Source of the DNA: Rhizobium sp. RM
GTDB lineage: Bacteria; Pseudomonadota; Alphaproteobacteria; Rhizobiales; Rhizobiaceae
Assembly (NCBI RefSeq): GCF_013390595.1
Contig: NZ_JACAWV010000023.1
Span: forward strand, 62,001-126,000
DNA: 64,000 nt
Reading direction: 5' to 3'
The notes below the pieces were generated by a model, which was not told where the DNA came from, did no database searches, and saw nothing but the letters and a program-made list of their open reading frames with translations. Of this stretch, positions 26,709 to 36,637 are shown piece after piece (position 1 is the stretch's first letter; the number at the start of each line of letters is the position of its first letter). The position numbers were made by a program, and so were the translations under genes.

Positions 26709-27980
26709 TCATTGCGTCTGCGGGAGGCCTGTTGCCGTTTCTATCTGCTTGGCGGCATCATCGAGTGCAGCCTTTGCATCGGGATAACCACCAGCGAAGT
26801 ACTTCGTCTGTGTGGCCTTGTAGATTGCGTCGGCGTCAGACTGGAACGCCGTGCCTCGGCTCGGGACAATTTTCGGCAAGGTCGCGAGGATATCGGTCCA
26901 GACAGCCTGGCCGCCCCAATAGGGCTGCGCCTGTTTGACGAACGGATCATCAATGGCCGAGAGAAGCGATGGTACCAGACCGAACGACTTCAGCATCGTC
27001 ACCTGGCCTTCGTTCGTGGTAAGTGCGTAGTCCACGAACTTCCATGCTGCTTCCTTGTTTTCAGACACGGAACTGATGGCGAGTGAAGAGCCACCGAGAT
27101 TGGCCGCATGCGGACCATCCGCCGTCAGGCTGGGCATGAGATAGGTGCCCCATTTTCCGGAGAGATCGGGCGAGCCGGAACGCACCGTGCCCTCATACCA
27201 TGCACCGTACATCTGGCTCGCTGCCTTGCCGGCAGTGTTCGCCTGGATTTTTTCGTCCCAGATTGCCGCCGTGATAATCCCGGCGTCTTTCATCTCCTTC
27301 ACCTTTTCCAGCGTCGCAACGCAGGCAGGCTGGTTGATGGTGATGTTTTGTCCGTCAGTCGAAAAGTAACCGCAACCCTGCTCGTTGGCGATCATGCGAA
27401 ACCATTCGCTGTCGCCATTGAAATCCGCCTGTGCCATGACCGTACCAGGATTGGCAGCCATGACCTTCTTTCCGGCAGCGATGAAATCGTCCCATGTCTT
27501 GATGGTTGCAGGGTCGACGCCCGCCTTCTCATAGAAATCGCGACGATAGAAAACGGCGACCGGGCCAGAATCCCACGGAACCGCATAGGCTACACCGTCG
27601 ACCTCAAGTTCCGTTCGCTTGAAATCCGGGAAAAGGGCTTGTTTCTCAGGCGTGTATCCGAGTGCCGTTACATCGGTGAAACAATCCGGAAAGCGGCTCC
27701 AGAAGAGTTCGGCCTCAAAATTCTCAACCGTCACGATATCGGGCAGGCCATCGCCGCCAGCCGCACACGCTGCAAGCGTCTTATCGAAAACCTGATTGTT
27801 TCCAAGATCTTCAACAACGATCTTAATGTCAGGATTTTTCTTATTGAACCCTTCGACTGTGGACTTCAACGCAGACGCGGCGACGTTCCAGCTCCAGATC
27901 GTAACAGTGGTCGATTGCGCAAATGCCGGAGCGGCCAGCAGCATTAGAGCTGTCGACGCGCCAAGAAATTTAGAGCACAT
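26709..27980 (-). CDS. Periplasmic sugar-binding protein (family 1)
   Basis: 423 aa; signal peptide MCSKFLGAST to PAFAQ-ST, then a family 1 binding fold (VTIWSWNVAASALKS, YAVPWDSGPVAVFYRRD). Resembles lactose/arabinose-type receptors of rhizobia, but the ligand cannot be fixed by eye. AGGGAGG before the ATG. First gene of the operon, divergent from the AraC gene at 28073. Confidence 0.88.
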   Translation of the reverse strand: MCSKFLGASTALMLLAAPAFAQSTTVTIWSWNVAASALKSTVEGFNKKNPDIKIVVEDLGNNQVFDKTLAACAAGGDGLPDIVTVENFEAELFWSRFPDCFTDVTALGYTPEKQALFPDFKRTELEVDGVAYAVPWDSGPVAVFYRRDFYEKAGVDPATIKTWDDFIAAGKKVMAANPGTVMAQADFNGDSEWFRMIANEQGCGYFSTDGQNITINQPACVATLEKVKEMKDAGIITAAIWDEKIQANTAGKAASQMYGAWYEGTVRSGSPDLSGKWGTYLMPSLTADGPHAANLGGSSLAISSVSENKEAAWKFVDYALTTNEGQVTMLKSFGLVPSLLSAIDDPFVKQAQPYWGGQAVWTDILATLPKIVPSRGTAFQSDADAIYKATQTKYFAGGYPDAKAALDDAAKQIETATGLPQTQ

Positions 27981-28072
27981 TGAAAACCTCCCTTTTTCAA
28001 TTGCCGTTCTTTAGCGAACGTGGGCAGATTAGCGACGGCAGGAAATCTGTCTCGTAAAAAGGGAACATCGAT

Positions 28073-28963
28073 TTGGCGGAAAGTAAGATTGCCGAAAGAG
28101 CGGTTTATCAACCCGGCGCGAGCAGCATCGAAGGCATGCCGACAACCCTGCAGTTCTTCCACAATCACCCGCCGATCATGCTGAGACCCCACTGGCATGC
28201 GCAGGTTGAGGTGAATTACGTGATGGAAGGATCGGTCCATTACCGCATCGGTGACCACAATTTGAAACTGAACGCGGGCGAGATCTGTCTCTTCTGGGGC
28301 GGGCAGCCACATCAGATGGACGACTCATCGGACGATTCGCTTTATGCCGGGGCGCACCTGCCGCTTGTACACTTCTTTCGCATGCGGCTGCCTGCTGCGG
28401 TATCGGGCATGTTGATGGGAGGTGCGACCATGGTTACGTCAGCAACAGACGGAGCCGACCGGGAGAATTTTCCTCGTTGGTTCCGTTACGCAACGTCCGG
28501 CGATCCGGCCAAGGCGCAGCATGCGGTCGAAGAACTCCGGTTGCGCGTAGAGCGCATGTTCCTGGAGCCCTACTCCATTGTGTCATCTGCGGCGGACGGA
28601 AAGCGCGCGAAAGACGATGAAGGCATGGCACCATCGGCCGGAGTTGTGCGCATGTGCGACTATATCGCGGCAAATTTTCTCGACGATATCGATGCAGCAG
28701 ATATCGCGCGCGCAGCATCACTGCATCCGAAATACGCGATGAACCTCTTTCGCAAATCGACGGGCATGACACTGATCAAATACCTTACGCTGCTCAGACT
28801 TTCGCGTGCGCAGGCAATGTTGATGAATGGCTCTGACAATATCCTGCAGATCGCCATGGAAAGCGGTTTCGGTTCTGTCAGCGCGTTCAACAAGGCCTTC
28901 CGCCAGATTGCCGGCATGTCTCCGTCAGATTTTCGTCGGGACATGCGTGCGACGGCGGCCTGA
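28073..28963 (+). CDS. AraC-family regulator (MelR-like), divergent from sugar ABC operon
   Basis: 296 aa. N-terminal cupin sensor (RPHWHAQVEVNYVMEGSV, then GEICLFWGGQPHQM) and C-terminal double helix-turn-helix (AADIARAASLHPKYAMNLFRK; ESGFGSVSAFNKAFRQ). The cupin pattern is like MelR. The start is a TTG at 28073 with AAAGGGAA upstream; the ATG at residue 22 would remove part of the sensor. The 92-bp gap to the binding-protein gene is the presumed target. Confidence 0.82.
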   Translation: MAESKIAERAVYQPGASSIEGMPTTLQFFHNHPPIMLRPHWHAQVEVNYVMEGSVHYRIGDHNLKLNAGEICLFWGGQPHQMDDSSDDSLYAGAHLPLVHFFRMRLPAAVSGMLMGGATMVTSATDGADRENFPRWFRYATSGDPAKAQHAVEELRLRVERMFLEPYSIVSSAADGKRAKDDEGMAPSAGVVRMCDYIAANFLDDIDAADIARAASLHPKYAMNLFRKSTGMTLIKYLTLLRLSRAQAMLMNGSDNILQIAMESGFGSVSAFNKAFRQIAGMSPSDFRRDMRATAA

Positions 28964-28986
28964 TTTTCCCGTCTTGCTCGAGCTAC

Positions 28987-29826
28987 TCAGGCATCCGTCA
29001 TAGAGATTGTCTCGCTTACTGTCCGTTTTCCGTAGGCGCGCGGGGAACTCCCCAGCATGCGCCGGAACATCGTGGTGAAGGCGGAGATGTTTTCGTAACC
29101 GGCGTCAAGCGCCACAGTTGTCACCGATTCACCTTCTGCAAGCCGTGGAAGCGAAGCGAAAATGCACGCCTGCTGGCGCCAGGTTACGAAACTTACGCCC
29201 AGCTCGCTACGGAAAAGCCGTGTAAACGACCGGCGGCTGATCCCCATTGCTGCCGCCCAGTCGTCAATCTCGATCTTCACGACGGGTCTCTTCAGGAAAT
29301 CCCGGCAGAGCGCCGCCAAACGTGCATTTCGCGGGAACGGCAAGCCGAGCGGACGCTCCGGCAAACCATTGATTTCATCCAGCAGTAACGCCCTGACAAG
29401 ACCTTGCCGGTGGAACGCTGACGGTTTTTGTTCTTCGCTCAGCAATTCGAGGATCAGGCTGGAAGCCAATCCGGTAATTTCCACGACCTTGGGCGTTTCC
29501 GGAAAGAAGAGGTCCGGATGCACGTAGATTGAATACATCTCCACCGTGCTGATTGCATCCGCCTCATGTTTCATGCCTGCGGGAATGATCAGTCCATGAT
29601 CCGGTGGTATCATCCAGCGCCCGCCGGCAGTACTGACCAACACGACACCCTTGCGGGCACACCAAATCTGCGCCCGCGCGTGATGATGCAGTGGCGTATG
29701 GTGACCGCTCTGGTAGATCCGGTGCAACGCCAGCACAGGTTCATTCGTGCCCTCGATCAATCGCAGGCTGGTTTCGTGGTCAACAAGGGTCAGGTCTATC
29801 ATTTCGCGCGGCTTGATTTTCGTCAT
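28987..29826 (-). CDS. AraC-family regulator next to MFS exporter
   Basis: 279 aa from the ATG at 29826; the frame is open for 73 more codons upstream, but this runs across the divergent MFS promoter and lacks a site. N-terminal cupin (HHTPLHHHARAQIWCARKG) and C-terminal AraC helix-turn-helix (WAAAMGISRRSFTRLFRSEL; ALDAGYENISAFTTMFRRML). Divergent to the Fsr-like exporter, whose expression it probably controls. Confidence 0.82.
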   Translation of the reverse strand: MTKIKPREMIDLTLVDHETSLRLIEGTNEPVLALHRIYQSGHHTPLHHHARAQIWCARKGVVLVSTAGGRWMIPPDHGLIIPAGMKHEADAISTVEMYSIYVHPDLFFPETPKVVEITGLASSLILELLSEEQKPSAFHRQGLVRALLLDEINGLPERPLGLPFPRNARLAALCRDFLKRPVVKIEIDDWAAAMGISRRSFTRLFRSELGVSFVTWRQQACIFASLPRLAEGESVTTVALDAGYENISAFTTMFRRMLGSSPRAYGKRTVSETISMTDA

Positions 29827-29950
29827 TTGGCCCACTCTCGAAGATAACAGTCCAAAACACAAAGGCAGGCCAGAAACAATAGCGATAAAAGCAGATCGAA
29901 ATAAAGATGTACTCCCGCCAGCCAGGCGGGGAGCCGAAAGAGGAAATACA

Positions 29951-31147
29951 ATGGCTACCGTGACCGGCACTGGGTTCAGCCCCCAACGCACGACGTTTTC
30001 CATCATTGCAGCGGCGAGCTTCTGCCACATGCTCAACGACATCATGCAATCGCTGCTGACGTCGCTTTATCCGCTATTGAAACAGAATTATGCGCTGGAC
30101 TTCGTGCAAATTGGCCTTCTAACCTTTGCCTTCCAGGTTACCGCGTCACTGCTCCAGCCTGCTGTCGGTCTCGTCACCGACAAGTACCCCATGCCATTCT
30201 CCCTGCCGGTGGCAATGCTTTCGACCTGCGCCGGTCTGATCACACTGGCCTTCGCGCATAGCTTTGCTGTTCTGGTCGCAGGCGCCTGCCTGATTGGCAT
30301 CGGTTCGGCGATCTTCCACCCTGAAGCCTCCCGTGTTGCCCGTGTTGCTTCAGGCGGCAGACACGGACTGGCTCAGTCGTTTTTCCAGGTCGGTGGGAAC
30401 ACCGGCACGGCAATTGGCCCGCTGCTTGCAGCCTTTATCGTCATTCCGCTCGGCCAGCAGAGCCTAAGCTGGTTTTCGTTGATTGCGCTGGCTGGTTTTG
30501 CCGTACTTTCCTGGGTGGGCGTCTGGTACAGCCGTCATCGCCGGACCACAGCCGGCAAGGCGACGATCAGCCGCGCATTGCCACTGTCGCGCGGAACCGT
30601 GATGATGACGCTCGGCGTTCTCGTGGTCCTCACTGCGACGAAGAATGCCTATCTTGCAAGTCTCTCCAGCTACTTCACCTTCTACACGATCGAGAAGTTC
30701 GGTATCGGCGTGCAGGACGCACAATTGCTTCTGTTCCTGTTCCTTGGAGCCTCTGCAGCGGGTGTATTCTTCGGTGGTCCCATCGGTGACCGATTTGGAT
30801 CGCGCGTTGTCATCTGGTTCTCGATCCTCGGTGTCATTCCTTTTGCGCTGCTTCTGCCCTACGCAAATCTGTTCTGGACCGCGGTTCTCGTCGTTGTGAT
30901 CGGTTTCGTATTTTCTTCGGCGTTCTCCGCGATCGTTGTTTTTGCCCAGGAACTGGTTCCAGGCCGCGTCGGTCTGATTGCCGGCATGTTCTTCGGCTTC
31001 GCCTTCGGCTTCGGCGGTATTGGCGCAGCCGTACTCGGTATCTTCGCGGATCGCGAAGGCATCGAATTCGTCTATCGCATCAGCTCATACATGCCTCTGC
31101 TTGGCTTGCTGACGGTGCTCCTGCCGAAGTTGCCGAGCCACCGCTAA
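29951..31147 (+). CDS. MFS exporter, fosmidomycin-resistance (Fsr)-like
   Basis: 398 aa from the ATG at 29951 (GAGGAAA in front). Twelve predicted membrane segments. Family signatures of Fsr-type transporters: FCHMLNDIMQSLLTSLYP, GIGSAIFHPEASRVAR and FFQVGGNTGTAIGPLLAA. Proton-driven efflux of a small drug or metabolite; the real substrate is unknown. Convergent with the ABC operon ending at 31165. Confidence 0.85.
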   Translation: MATVTGTGFSPQRTTFSIIAAASFCHMLNDIMQSLLTSLYPLLKQNYALDFVQIGLLTFAFQVTASLLQPAVGLVTDKYPMPFSLPVAMLSTCAGLITLAFAHSFAVLVAGACLIGIGSAIFHPEASRVARVASGGRHGLAQSFFQVGGNTGTAIGPLLAAFIVIPLGQQSLSWFSLIALAGFAVLSWVGVWYSRHRRTTAGKATISRALPLSRGTVMMTLGVLVVLTATKNAYLASLSSYFTFYTIEKFGIGVQDAQLLLFLFLGASAAGVFFGGPIGDRFGSRVVIWFSILGVIPFALLLPYANLFWTAVLVVVIGFVFSSAFSAIVVFAQELVPGRVGLIAGMFFGFAFGFGGIGAAVLGIFADREGIEFVYRISSYMPLLGLLTVLLPKLPSHR

Positions 31148-31182
31148 AAAACGCGGGTAGGAGATCAAGTGTCTCCTACCCG
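31146..31182 (-). terminator. Terminator of the third ABC operon, overlapping its stop codon
   Basis: Perfect 11-bp stem CGGGTAGGAGA/TCTCCTACCCG with a 7-base loop, then CG and TTTTTT on the minus strand. The ATPase stop at 31165-31167 lies in the loop. Confidence 0.8.
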
Positions 31183-32241
31183 ATCTCCGTTCCTGTCGAA
31201 GACATGAAGACGTTCCTGCGGGAACCCCACCCACAAAGACTTTCCTGGCTGAAGAAGTGCACGATCAGAAGAGAATAGCTTGAAGGGCAGGCCGTGCACT
31301 GTCAGGTGCAGGATAACGCCCAGTCCTGTCGGCTCGACGAGATCGACGGCCGCCTCGACGCCGTCATTAGAGGGCGCCACCGAAACATGCTCAGGCCTGA
31401 TGCCGAGCGTAACCTGCTCCTCGTTGCCGACCGGCACAACGCGTCCAAGCGCCAGACGCGTGCCATTCGGTAGAACGACGAAACTTGTGCCTGCTTCGTG
31501 AATGCAGCGGCCTTCAAGAAAATTCATCCCGGGCGACCCGATAAAACCCGCAACGAAGAGATTGGCGGGACGATCATAAAGATCGAGCGGCGCGCCGATT
31601 TGCTGGACGTAACCTGCGTTCATGGCAACGATACGCGATGCGAGCGTCATTGCTTCGATCTGGTCGTGTGTCACGTAAACGGATGTTGCACCGAGGTCGG
31701 CATGCATGCGCTTGATTTCAGCGCGCATCTGTTCGCGAAGGCGGGCGTCGAGGTTCGAAAGCGGCTCGTCGAAAAGAAATGCCTTCGGTTGGCGCACAAT
31801 GGCCCGGCCCATGGCGACGCGCTGCCGCTGGCCTCCCGAAAGCGCCTTTGGACGCCGTGCTAGGTAAGGATCAAGCCCAAGCTTTGCAGAAGCGCCGGAG
31901 ACGGCAGCGGCGATCTTTTCTTTTGGACTCCGTCGCAGCCGCAACGAGTAGCTCATATTGTCCGCGACGCTCATGTGCGGATAAAGCGCATAGGACTGGA
32001 ATACCATGGCGATATCCCGGTCTTTTGGTTTGCGGTCGTTGACGCGTTGACCATCGATAGAAAGTTCCCCGGACGAGATTTCTTCAAGGCCGGCGATCAT
32101 ACGAAGCAAGGTTGATTTTCCGCAGCCGGATGGACCGACAAGAACAATGAACTCGCCGTCATCAATCTTGAGGTCAACTCCGTGAAGGACCGGATGGTCG
32201 CCATATGTTTTGACGATCTTCTTCAGCTCGATTGAAGCCAT
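31165..32241 (-). CDS. Sugar ABC importer ATPase (UgpC/MalK type)
   Basis: 358 aa with Walker A GPSGCGKST, VFQSYALYPHM, LSGGQRQRVAMGRAI, FLFDEPLSNLD and a TOBE domain. AAGGA before the ATG. Last gene of the GntR-PLP enzyme-ABC operon. Confidence 0.92.
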   Translation of the reverse strand: MASIELKKIVKTYGDHPVLHGVDLKIDDGEFIVLVGPSGCGKSTLLRMIAGLEEISSGELSIDGQRVNDRKPKDRDIAMVFQSYALYPHMSVADNMSYSLRLRRSPKEKIAAAVSGASAKLGLDPYLARRPKALSGGQRQRVAMGRAIVRQPKAFLFDEPLSNLDARLREQMRAEIKRMHADLGATSVYVTHDQIEAMTLASRIVAMNAGYVQQIGAPLDLYDRPANLFVAGFIGSPGMNFLEGRCIHEAGTSFVVLPNGTRLALGRVVPVGNEEQVTLGIRPEHVSVAPSNDGVEAAVDLVEPTGLGVILHLTVHGLPFKLFSSDRALLQPGKSLWVGFPQERLHVFDRNGDRVGDT

Positions 32242-32247
32242 GGGTAA

Positions 32248-33078
32248 TTATCCTTTCACCGCGCCGGCCGTCAGGCCCTGCACGAGGTAACGTTGAATGA
32301 GCAGGAAGAAGAGGCAGGCCGGAATGAGTGCCAGCACGCCCGCAGCCATCATCTGCCCGAAATCGACGGAGAATTTAGAAACGAAGGTCAAAAGTCCGAC
32401 CGGGAACGTCGCGCTTTGGTTGCCTGAAATCAGCATGAGGGCAAACAGCAACTCGCTCCATGCGGCGGTAAAGACAAAACCAAGCGTTGCCGCAATCCCG
32501 GGAAGCGTGAGTGGAAGGATGATTTGCCGAAACGCCACGAAGCGGCTTGCACCGTCGATCATGGCCGCCTCTTCCAGATCCTTCGGAATGCCATCGAAGA
32601 ACGATTGCATCAGGAAGGTGGCGAACGGTACGTTGAAGGCGGTATAAACGATGACGAGGCCGGTCAGACTGTTGGTTAATCCGAGCGGCGACAGCATTTT
32701 GAAGATTGGTGCTACCAGCATGACCAGCGGGAACATCTGCGTAATCAGCATCAGGGCGACGATCCAATACTTACCCTTGAAGTGAAAACGAGACAGAGCA
32801 TAGCCCGACAGCGAAGAGAGTAACGTGACGGCAAGTGCCGTTGAGCCCGCAACAATGACACTGTTCTTAAAAAACGTGGGGAAGGCACTGTTTTCTATGA
32901 CGAAACGGTAATGATCCAGCGTCGCTTGCGACGGCCAAAGTCTTACCCCTTCGCTGTAGAGGAGGTCATTTGGCGTCACAGACACCTTTAGCAGCCAAAA
33001 GAGCGGGAAAAGCGCAAAGACGATATAGGCAAGAATTGCCAGGCGATGCGCCAGTGTGAGGAAAATCCGGCTAGCCAT
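32248..33078 (-). CDS. Sugar ABC importer permease, MalG-like
   Basis: 276 aa, six membrane segments, EAA loop EEAAMIDGASRFVAFRQIILP. Three bases after the partner permease stop, so tightly coupled. Confidence 0.9.
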   Translation of the reverse strand: MASRIFLTLAHRLAILAYIVFALFPLFWLLKVSVTPNDLLYSEGVRLWPSQATLDHYRFVIENSAFPTFFKNSVIVAGSTALAVTLLSSLSGYALSRFHFKGKYWIVALMLITQMFPLVMLVAPIFKMLSPLGLTNSLTGLVIVYTAFNVPFATFLMQSFFDGIPKDLEEAAMIDGASRFVAFRQIILPLTLPGIAATLGFVFTAAWSELLFALMLISGNQSATFPVGLLTFVSKFSVDFGQMMAAGVLALIPACLFFLLIQRYLVQGLTAGAVKG

Positions 33079-33081
33079 CGT

Positions 33082-34014
33082 CTAGTCCTTTTCAATCAGG
33101 CGCTGACGCATGATCACGATGACCATCGAGTATGCCAGCAAGAGCACCAGCAAAACGAGCGCGATTGCCGATGCGTAACCGAAGTCCAGGCGCTTGAAAG
33201 CCTGCGTGAAAATGTAACTTGCAACGATCTGCGTCCGGTCCGCTGGTCCGCCATTTGTCATAACGATGATGAGATCGGCGAAATTGGCAATCCATACGGT
33301 TCGAAGCAGGACGGTGATCGCAATCGTCGGCGCGAGAAACGGCAAGGTGATCGAGGTAAAACGCTGCAACGGATTGGCGCCATCGATTGAGGCTGCCTCG
33401 TAGAGGTCGCGCGGGATTGCCTGTAGCGCTGCCAGAAGGGTGATTGCGAAGAATGGAATTCCCCACCAGACATTGGCGATGATCGGGCCCCACATGGCAA
33501 GCTGCGGGTCTGCAAGAATATTGTTGGGCGCTGACAGCAGACCAAGCGATACCATCCAGTGCGGCAAAGGTCCGATAACGGGGTTAAAAAGCCACGCCCA
33601 GTTCAGCCCGGCGAGAAATGTCGGAACGGCCCAGGGAAGGAAAACGAGAGCCTGTGCAATTCCCCTGCCCGCAAATGGCTTGTCCAGCAGCAATGCCAGG
33701 ATGAGGCCGAAAAAGAACTGCAGGAAGACCGAAGCGCCCGTCCACCAGAGGGTGTTTTTAAAGGCGCGATAGAAAGCGGCATCCTGGGAGAGCGTCTTCA
33801 GGTGCTCGAGCCCGACAAATCCGCCGGAAAACGGGTTGAGGAGCTGCACATCCCGGAAGGCATAAGACAGGCCCAGCACCAACGGTACCAGCATGACGGC
33901 AACGATCAACACAAGAACGGGCGCACTGTAGAGCCAGGGCTCTGCCCAATCGGCAAAACGCTTGAGCGCCGGTTTGCGCGCGACCACTGGCCCAGCGCCA
34001 AGGGCATAAGACAT
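33082..34014 (-). CDS. Sugar ABC importer permease, MalF-like
   Basis: 310 aa, six membrane segments after a basic N-terminus, EAA loop YEAASIDGANPLQRFTSITLP. Follows the binding-protein gene after a 153-bp gap with a strong hairpin. Confidence 0.9.
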   Translation of the reverse strand: MSYALGAGPVVARKPALKRFADWAEPWLYSAPVLVLIVAVMLVPLVLGLSYAFRDVQLLNPFSGGFVGLEHLKTLSQDAAFYRAFKNTLWWTGASVFLQFFFGLILALLLDKPFAGRGIAQALVFLPWAVPTFLAGLNWAWLFNPVIGPLPHWMVSLGLLSAPNNILADPQLAMWGPIIANVWWGIPFFAITLLAALQAIPRDLYEAASIDGANPLQRFTSITLPFLAPTIAITVLLRTVWIANFADLIIVMTNGGPADRTQIVASYIFTQAFKRLDFGYASAIALVLLVLLLAYSMVIVIMRQRLIEKD

Positions 34015-34125
34015 AGTTTCGCTCCCCGATCGGCCATCGGTCGAGAACGACTGATCCAGCGATCAACCGTGCCGATCTACAAAATCTGGAAAATGAGGCC
34101 GATGGCCCGAGGGCCCCGGCGAGAG

Positions 34126-34156
34126 GGCCACACGGGGTTGGAAAACCCGCGCGGCC
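34126..34156 (-). promoter_or_regulatory. Intercistronic hairpin behind the third binding-protein gene
   Basis: GGCC arms extended by GCGCGGG against CCCGTGT with two G-U pairs give an 11-bp stem on the minus strand. No T-run. It has the same position relative to the binding-protein gene as the hairpins at 5259, 12489 and 26673. Confidence 0.5.
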
Positions 34157-34167
34157 GTTATTGTCAG

Positions 34168-35427
34168 TTACTTGGACGCCAAAAACTTCTGTTGCGCCTT
34201 GGTCATGTAGTCTGCCCACTGTTTGGCGAGGTCTTCAGGCGTAATATCGCCAAGCAGCGCTTCCTGCGACGTCTTGATGACGAGCGAATCCTTGAAGAAG
34301 GCAAACTCCTCCAGATAGGTCGGCATCGTGGTCGGCACGGCATTCTTGTCAGCAAGCTCATCGAACCAGCCCTTGAACTGTTCGCTCGCATAGAAAGGAT
34401 CCTTTTCAGCCGACTTGTGCACTGGCAGAGCACCCGTCTTCTTGTTCCACTCGATATTGCCTTCCGGCCCTTCGAGGGTTTCGATCAGCTTCCAGGACAA
34501 GTCCTTGTTCTCGGATTTGGCCATCATTGACCAGCCCGCAAAACCAATCGTCGGGAACGTCTTTCCGTCTGGGCCCTTTGGCATGGTCATCACACCGAAG
34601 TCCTCGGCCTTCATGCGCTGAGCAATTGCGATCAGTGCGTCAGGATCCTGATCGAGGAATGCGCAGGTGCCAGAGTAAAAACCGGCGACGATCTCGTTGA
34701 AGCCCCAGTTTACGCTGTCCTTTGGAGCGTAACCGTTCTTGTAAAGATCAACCACATAGGTGAGACCCTTTACCCAGCCTGGGCTGTCGAAGGTCGACGT
34801 TCCATCCTTGGTAAAGAACTCATTGGAGCCAGCCATCGAAGCGCCGAACATCACCCAACCGTTCAGTCCGCCAGGTCCACCGCGCATGCAGTATCCGTAT
34901 TTGCCTGGCAGGGCGGCAACCTTCTTCGACGCGTCGGCAAATTCGTCCAGCGTCTTCGGCGGCTCTTTCACACCGGCCTGCTCCAGGAGTTTCTTGTTGT
35001 AGAACATGGCCCTCAGATAAAATCCGTAGGGCAACATGTAGGCCGTGTCCTTTACATCGCGGCCAAGCTCAAGTGTCCGGTCACTGAGGCCCGGCGTATG
35101 CTCCCATTTGGCGAGGTAAGGCTCCAGGCTTTCGAGCATGCCATTGTTGGCGTAGAGCGACAGCCAGGTATCGGGCATTTCCATGACATCCGGTACATCT
35201 CCGGCCGACACCATGGTTGCGAATTTCTGGAAGGCTTCGCTCCAGGGCAAGGAGATGATTTCGACCTTTGTCCCCGGATTGGCGGTTTCAAATTTCGAAA
35301 CGATGCCTTTGAGCGTTTCCGTGCGCTCTGGGCTTGTAATGACCTCAACTAGTTTCAAGGTCGTGTCCGCCATAGCCGTTCCGGCCATCATGGCGGTGAA
35401 GAGTGCTGCGGTTACCAGTTTTTTCAT
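34168..35427 (-). CDS. Periplasmic sugar-binding protein (family 1)
   Basis: 419 aa from the ATG at 35427 (AGGGGAGA in front; a 63-codon upstream extension lacks a signal peptide and site). Signal peptide MKKLVTAALF to GTAMA-DT. Family 1 fold with LPYGFYLRAMFYNKKLLEQAG and GPGGLNGWVMFGASM. The ligand is unknown; the adjacent Cys/Met-type PLP enzyme argues for an amino- or sulfur-bearing substrate or a sugar conjugate. Confidence 0.87.
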   Translation of the reverse strand: MKKLVTAALFTAMMAGTAMADTTLKLVEVITSPERTETLKGIVSKFETANPGTKVEIISLPWSEAFQKFATMVSAGDVPDVMEMPDTWLSLYANNGMLESLEPYLAKWEHTPGLSDRTLELGRDVKDTAYMLPYGFYLRAMFYNKKLLEQAGVKEPPKTLDEFADASKKVAALPGKYGYCMRGGPGGLNGWVMFGASMAGSNEFFTKDGTSTFDSPGWVKGLTYVVDLYKNGYAPKDSVNWGFNEIVAGFYSGTCAFLDQDPDALIAIAQRMKAEDFGVMTMPKGPDGKTFPTIGFAGWSMMAKSENKDLSWKLIETLEGPEGNIEWNKKTGALPVHKSAEKDPFYASEQFKGWFDELADKNAVPTTMPTYLEEFAFFKDSLVIKTSQEALLGDITPEDLAKQWADYMTKAQQKFLASK

Positions 35428-35464
35428 GTTGTTCTCCCCTTTTGTCGTCAGTTTCAAGAAGCGG

Positions 35465-36637
35465 TCAGGCGGCTGAGGCCTCCTTGATCGCCGGTTCAAG
35501 GTCCTTCCAGAGTGCCTCGGTGCCTTCGAGCCCGACATGCAGGCGCACCGAACGTTCGCTGATGCCGAACGTATGGGCAGAGTTTGGCTGCGCCTTCTGT
35601 TCAAGCACCACTTCACCGGGGACGATCAGGCTTTCGTGTCCTCCCCAGGAAACACCGAGTTTGAAAAGCTTGAGCTGGTTCGCGAAAGCGCGCACATCAA
35701 CTCCAGGCTTGAAGATGAAAGAAAACAGACCCGACGTTCCGTTGAGGCCGGGCGGCAGACGGTTGGCGAGGCCTGGGTGGCAAACCGTTTCAACCACATC
35801 GAGCGCTTGCAAGCGGTTGGCAATTTCCAGTGCCGATTCTTGATGCGCCTTCATGCGGATAGGCAGTGTGCGCAGCCCTCGGATGAGGAGCCAAGCATCG
35901 AATGGTGACATCTTGCCACCGAGATAGGGGTAGGTTTCGGCGCGAATGCGATCAATCATCGCCTTGGAGCCTGCGACCACACCGGAGACGACATCGCTAT
36001 GGCCGCCAAGATATTTCGACGCGGAATGCAGAACGAGGTCGACGCCGAGCGAGATCGGTTTTTGGAAGATGGGGCTCGCCCACGAGTTATCGATGACGGT
36101 TATAGCGCCGTGACGGCGTGCGATAGCAGCAAGCGCGCCGACATCATGCGCTTCCATCACCCAGCTTGTCGGACTTTCCATGTAAAAGAGTTTTGCGCCC
36201 GGCATCGCTTTTTCAACGGCAGCCTCATCGCGACCATCAACATAGACGACCTCGATATTCATGCGCTTCATGTAGGTGCCGAAAAGACGGAACGCATCGG
36301 GGTAAACATGGCGAACCGCCACGATGCGATCACCCGGGGAAACAAACGACAGGACGGTCGATGAAATGGCCGACATGCCACTTGCAAAACCGAGCGCATC
36401 CTCCGCACCTTCAAGCTTGGCGAGCATTTCCTCAAACAGACGGACGGTCGGATTAAGACCACGCGTATAGACGGGACGCGTCTTTTCACCGCGATAGGTC
36501 GAGACCATCTCGTCATAGCTGGAGAAGGTGAATAGCGACGTCTGCACGAGCGGTGGCACCACCGCTTCGAAAGCATGGGTCTCATCGTGTGCAACGATCA
36601 GGGAGGCGGGATCAAAGAGATCGTTGCCTTGGCTCAT
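35465..36637 (-). CDS. Cys/Met-metabolism PLP enzyme (cystathionine lyase family)
   Basis: 390 aa fold-type I enzyme of the MetB/MetC group: TRGLNPTVR (phosphate-binding Tyr/Arg region), FASGMSAIS, ESPTSWVMEAHD, DNSWASP and PLP-lysine HSASKYLGGHSD. Cystathionine beta- or gamma-lyase, methionine lyase, or another C-S or C-X lyase are possible. It is translationally coupled to the GntR gene (ATGA) and lies 37 bp before a sugar-type binding-protein gene, so it likely acts on the compound imported by that ABC system. Confidence 0.88.
   Translation of the reverse strand: MSQGNDLFDPASLIVAHDETHAFEAVVPPLVQTSLFTFSSYDEMVSTYRGEKTRPVYTRGLNPTVRLFEEMLAKLEGAEDALGFASGMSAISSTVLSFVSPGDRIVAVRHVYPDAFRLFGTYMKRMNIEVVYVDGRDEAAVEKAMPGAKLFYMESPTSWVMEAHDVGALAAIARRHGAITVIDNSWASPIFQKPISLGVDLVLHSASKYLGGHSDVVSGVVAGSKAMIDRIRAETYPYLGGKMSPFDAWLLIRGLRTLPIRMKAHQESALEIANRLQALDVVETVCHPGLANRLPPGLNGTSGLFSFIFKPGVDVRAFANQLKLFKLGVSWGGHESLIVPGEVVLEQKAQPNSAHTFGISERSVRLHVGLEGTEALWKDLEPAIKEASAA

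Noticed and set aside
29827-30045. N-terminal extension of the AraC-type regulator
   Set aside because: The extra 73 codons would cross the divergent promoter and the MFS start, with no ribosome site; ATG at 29826 gives a normal AraC length.
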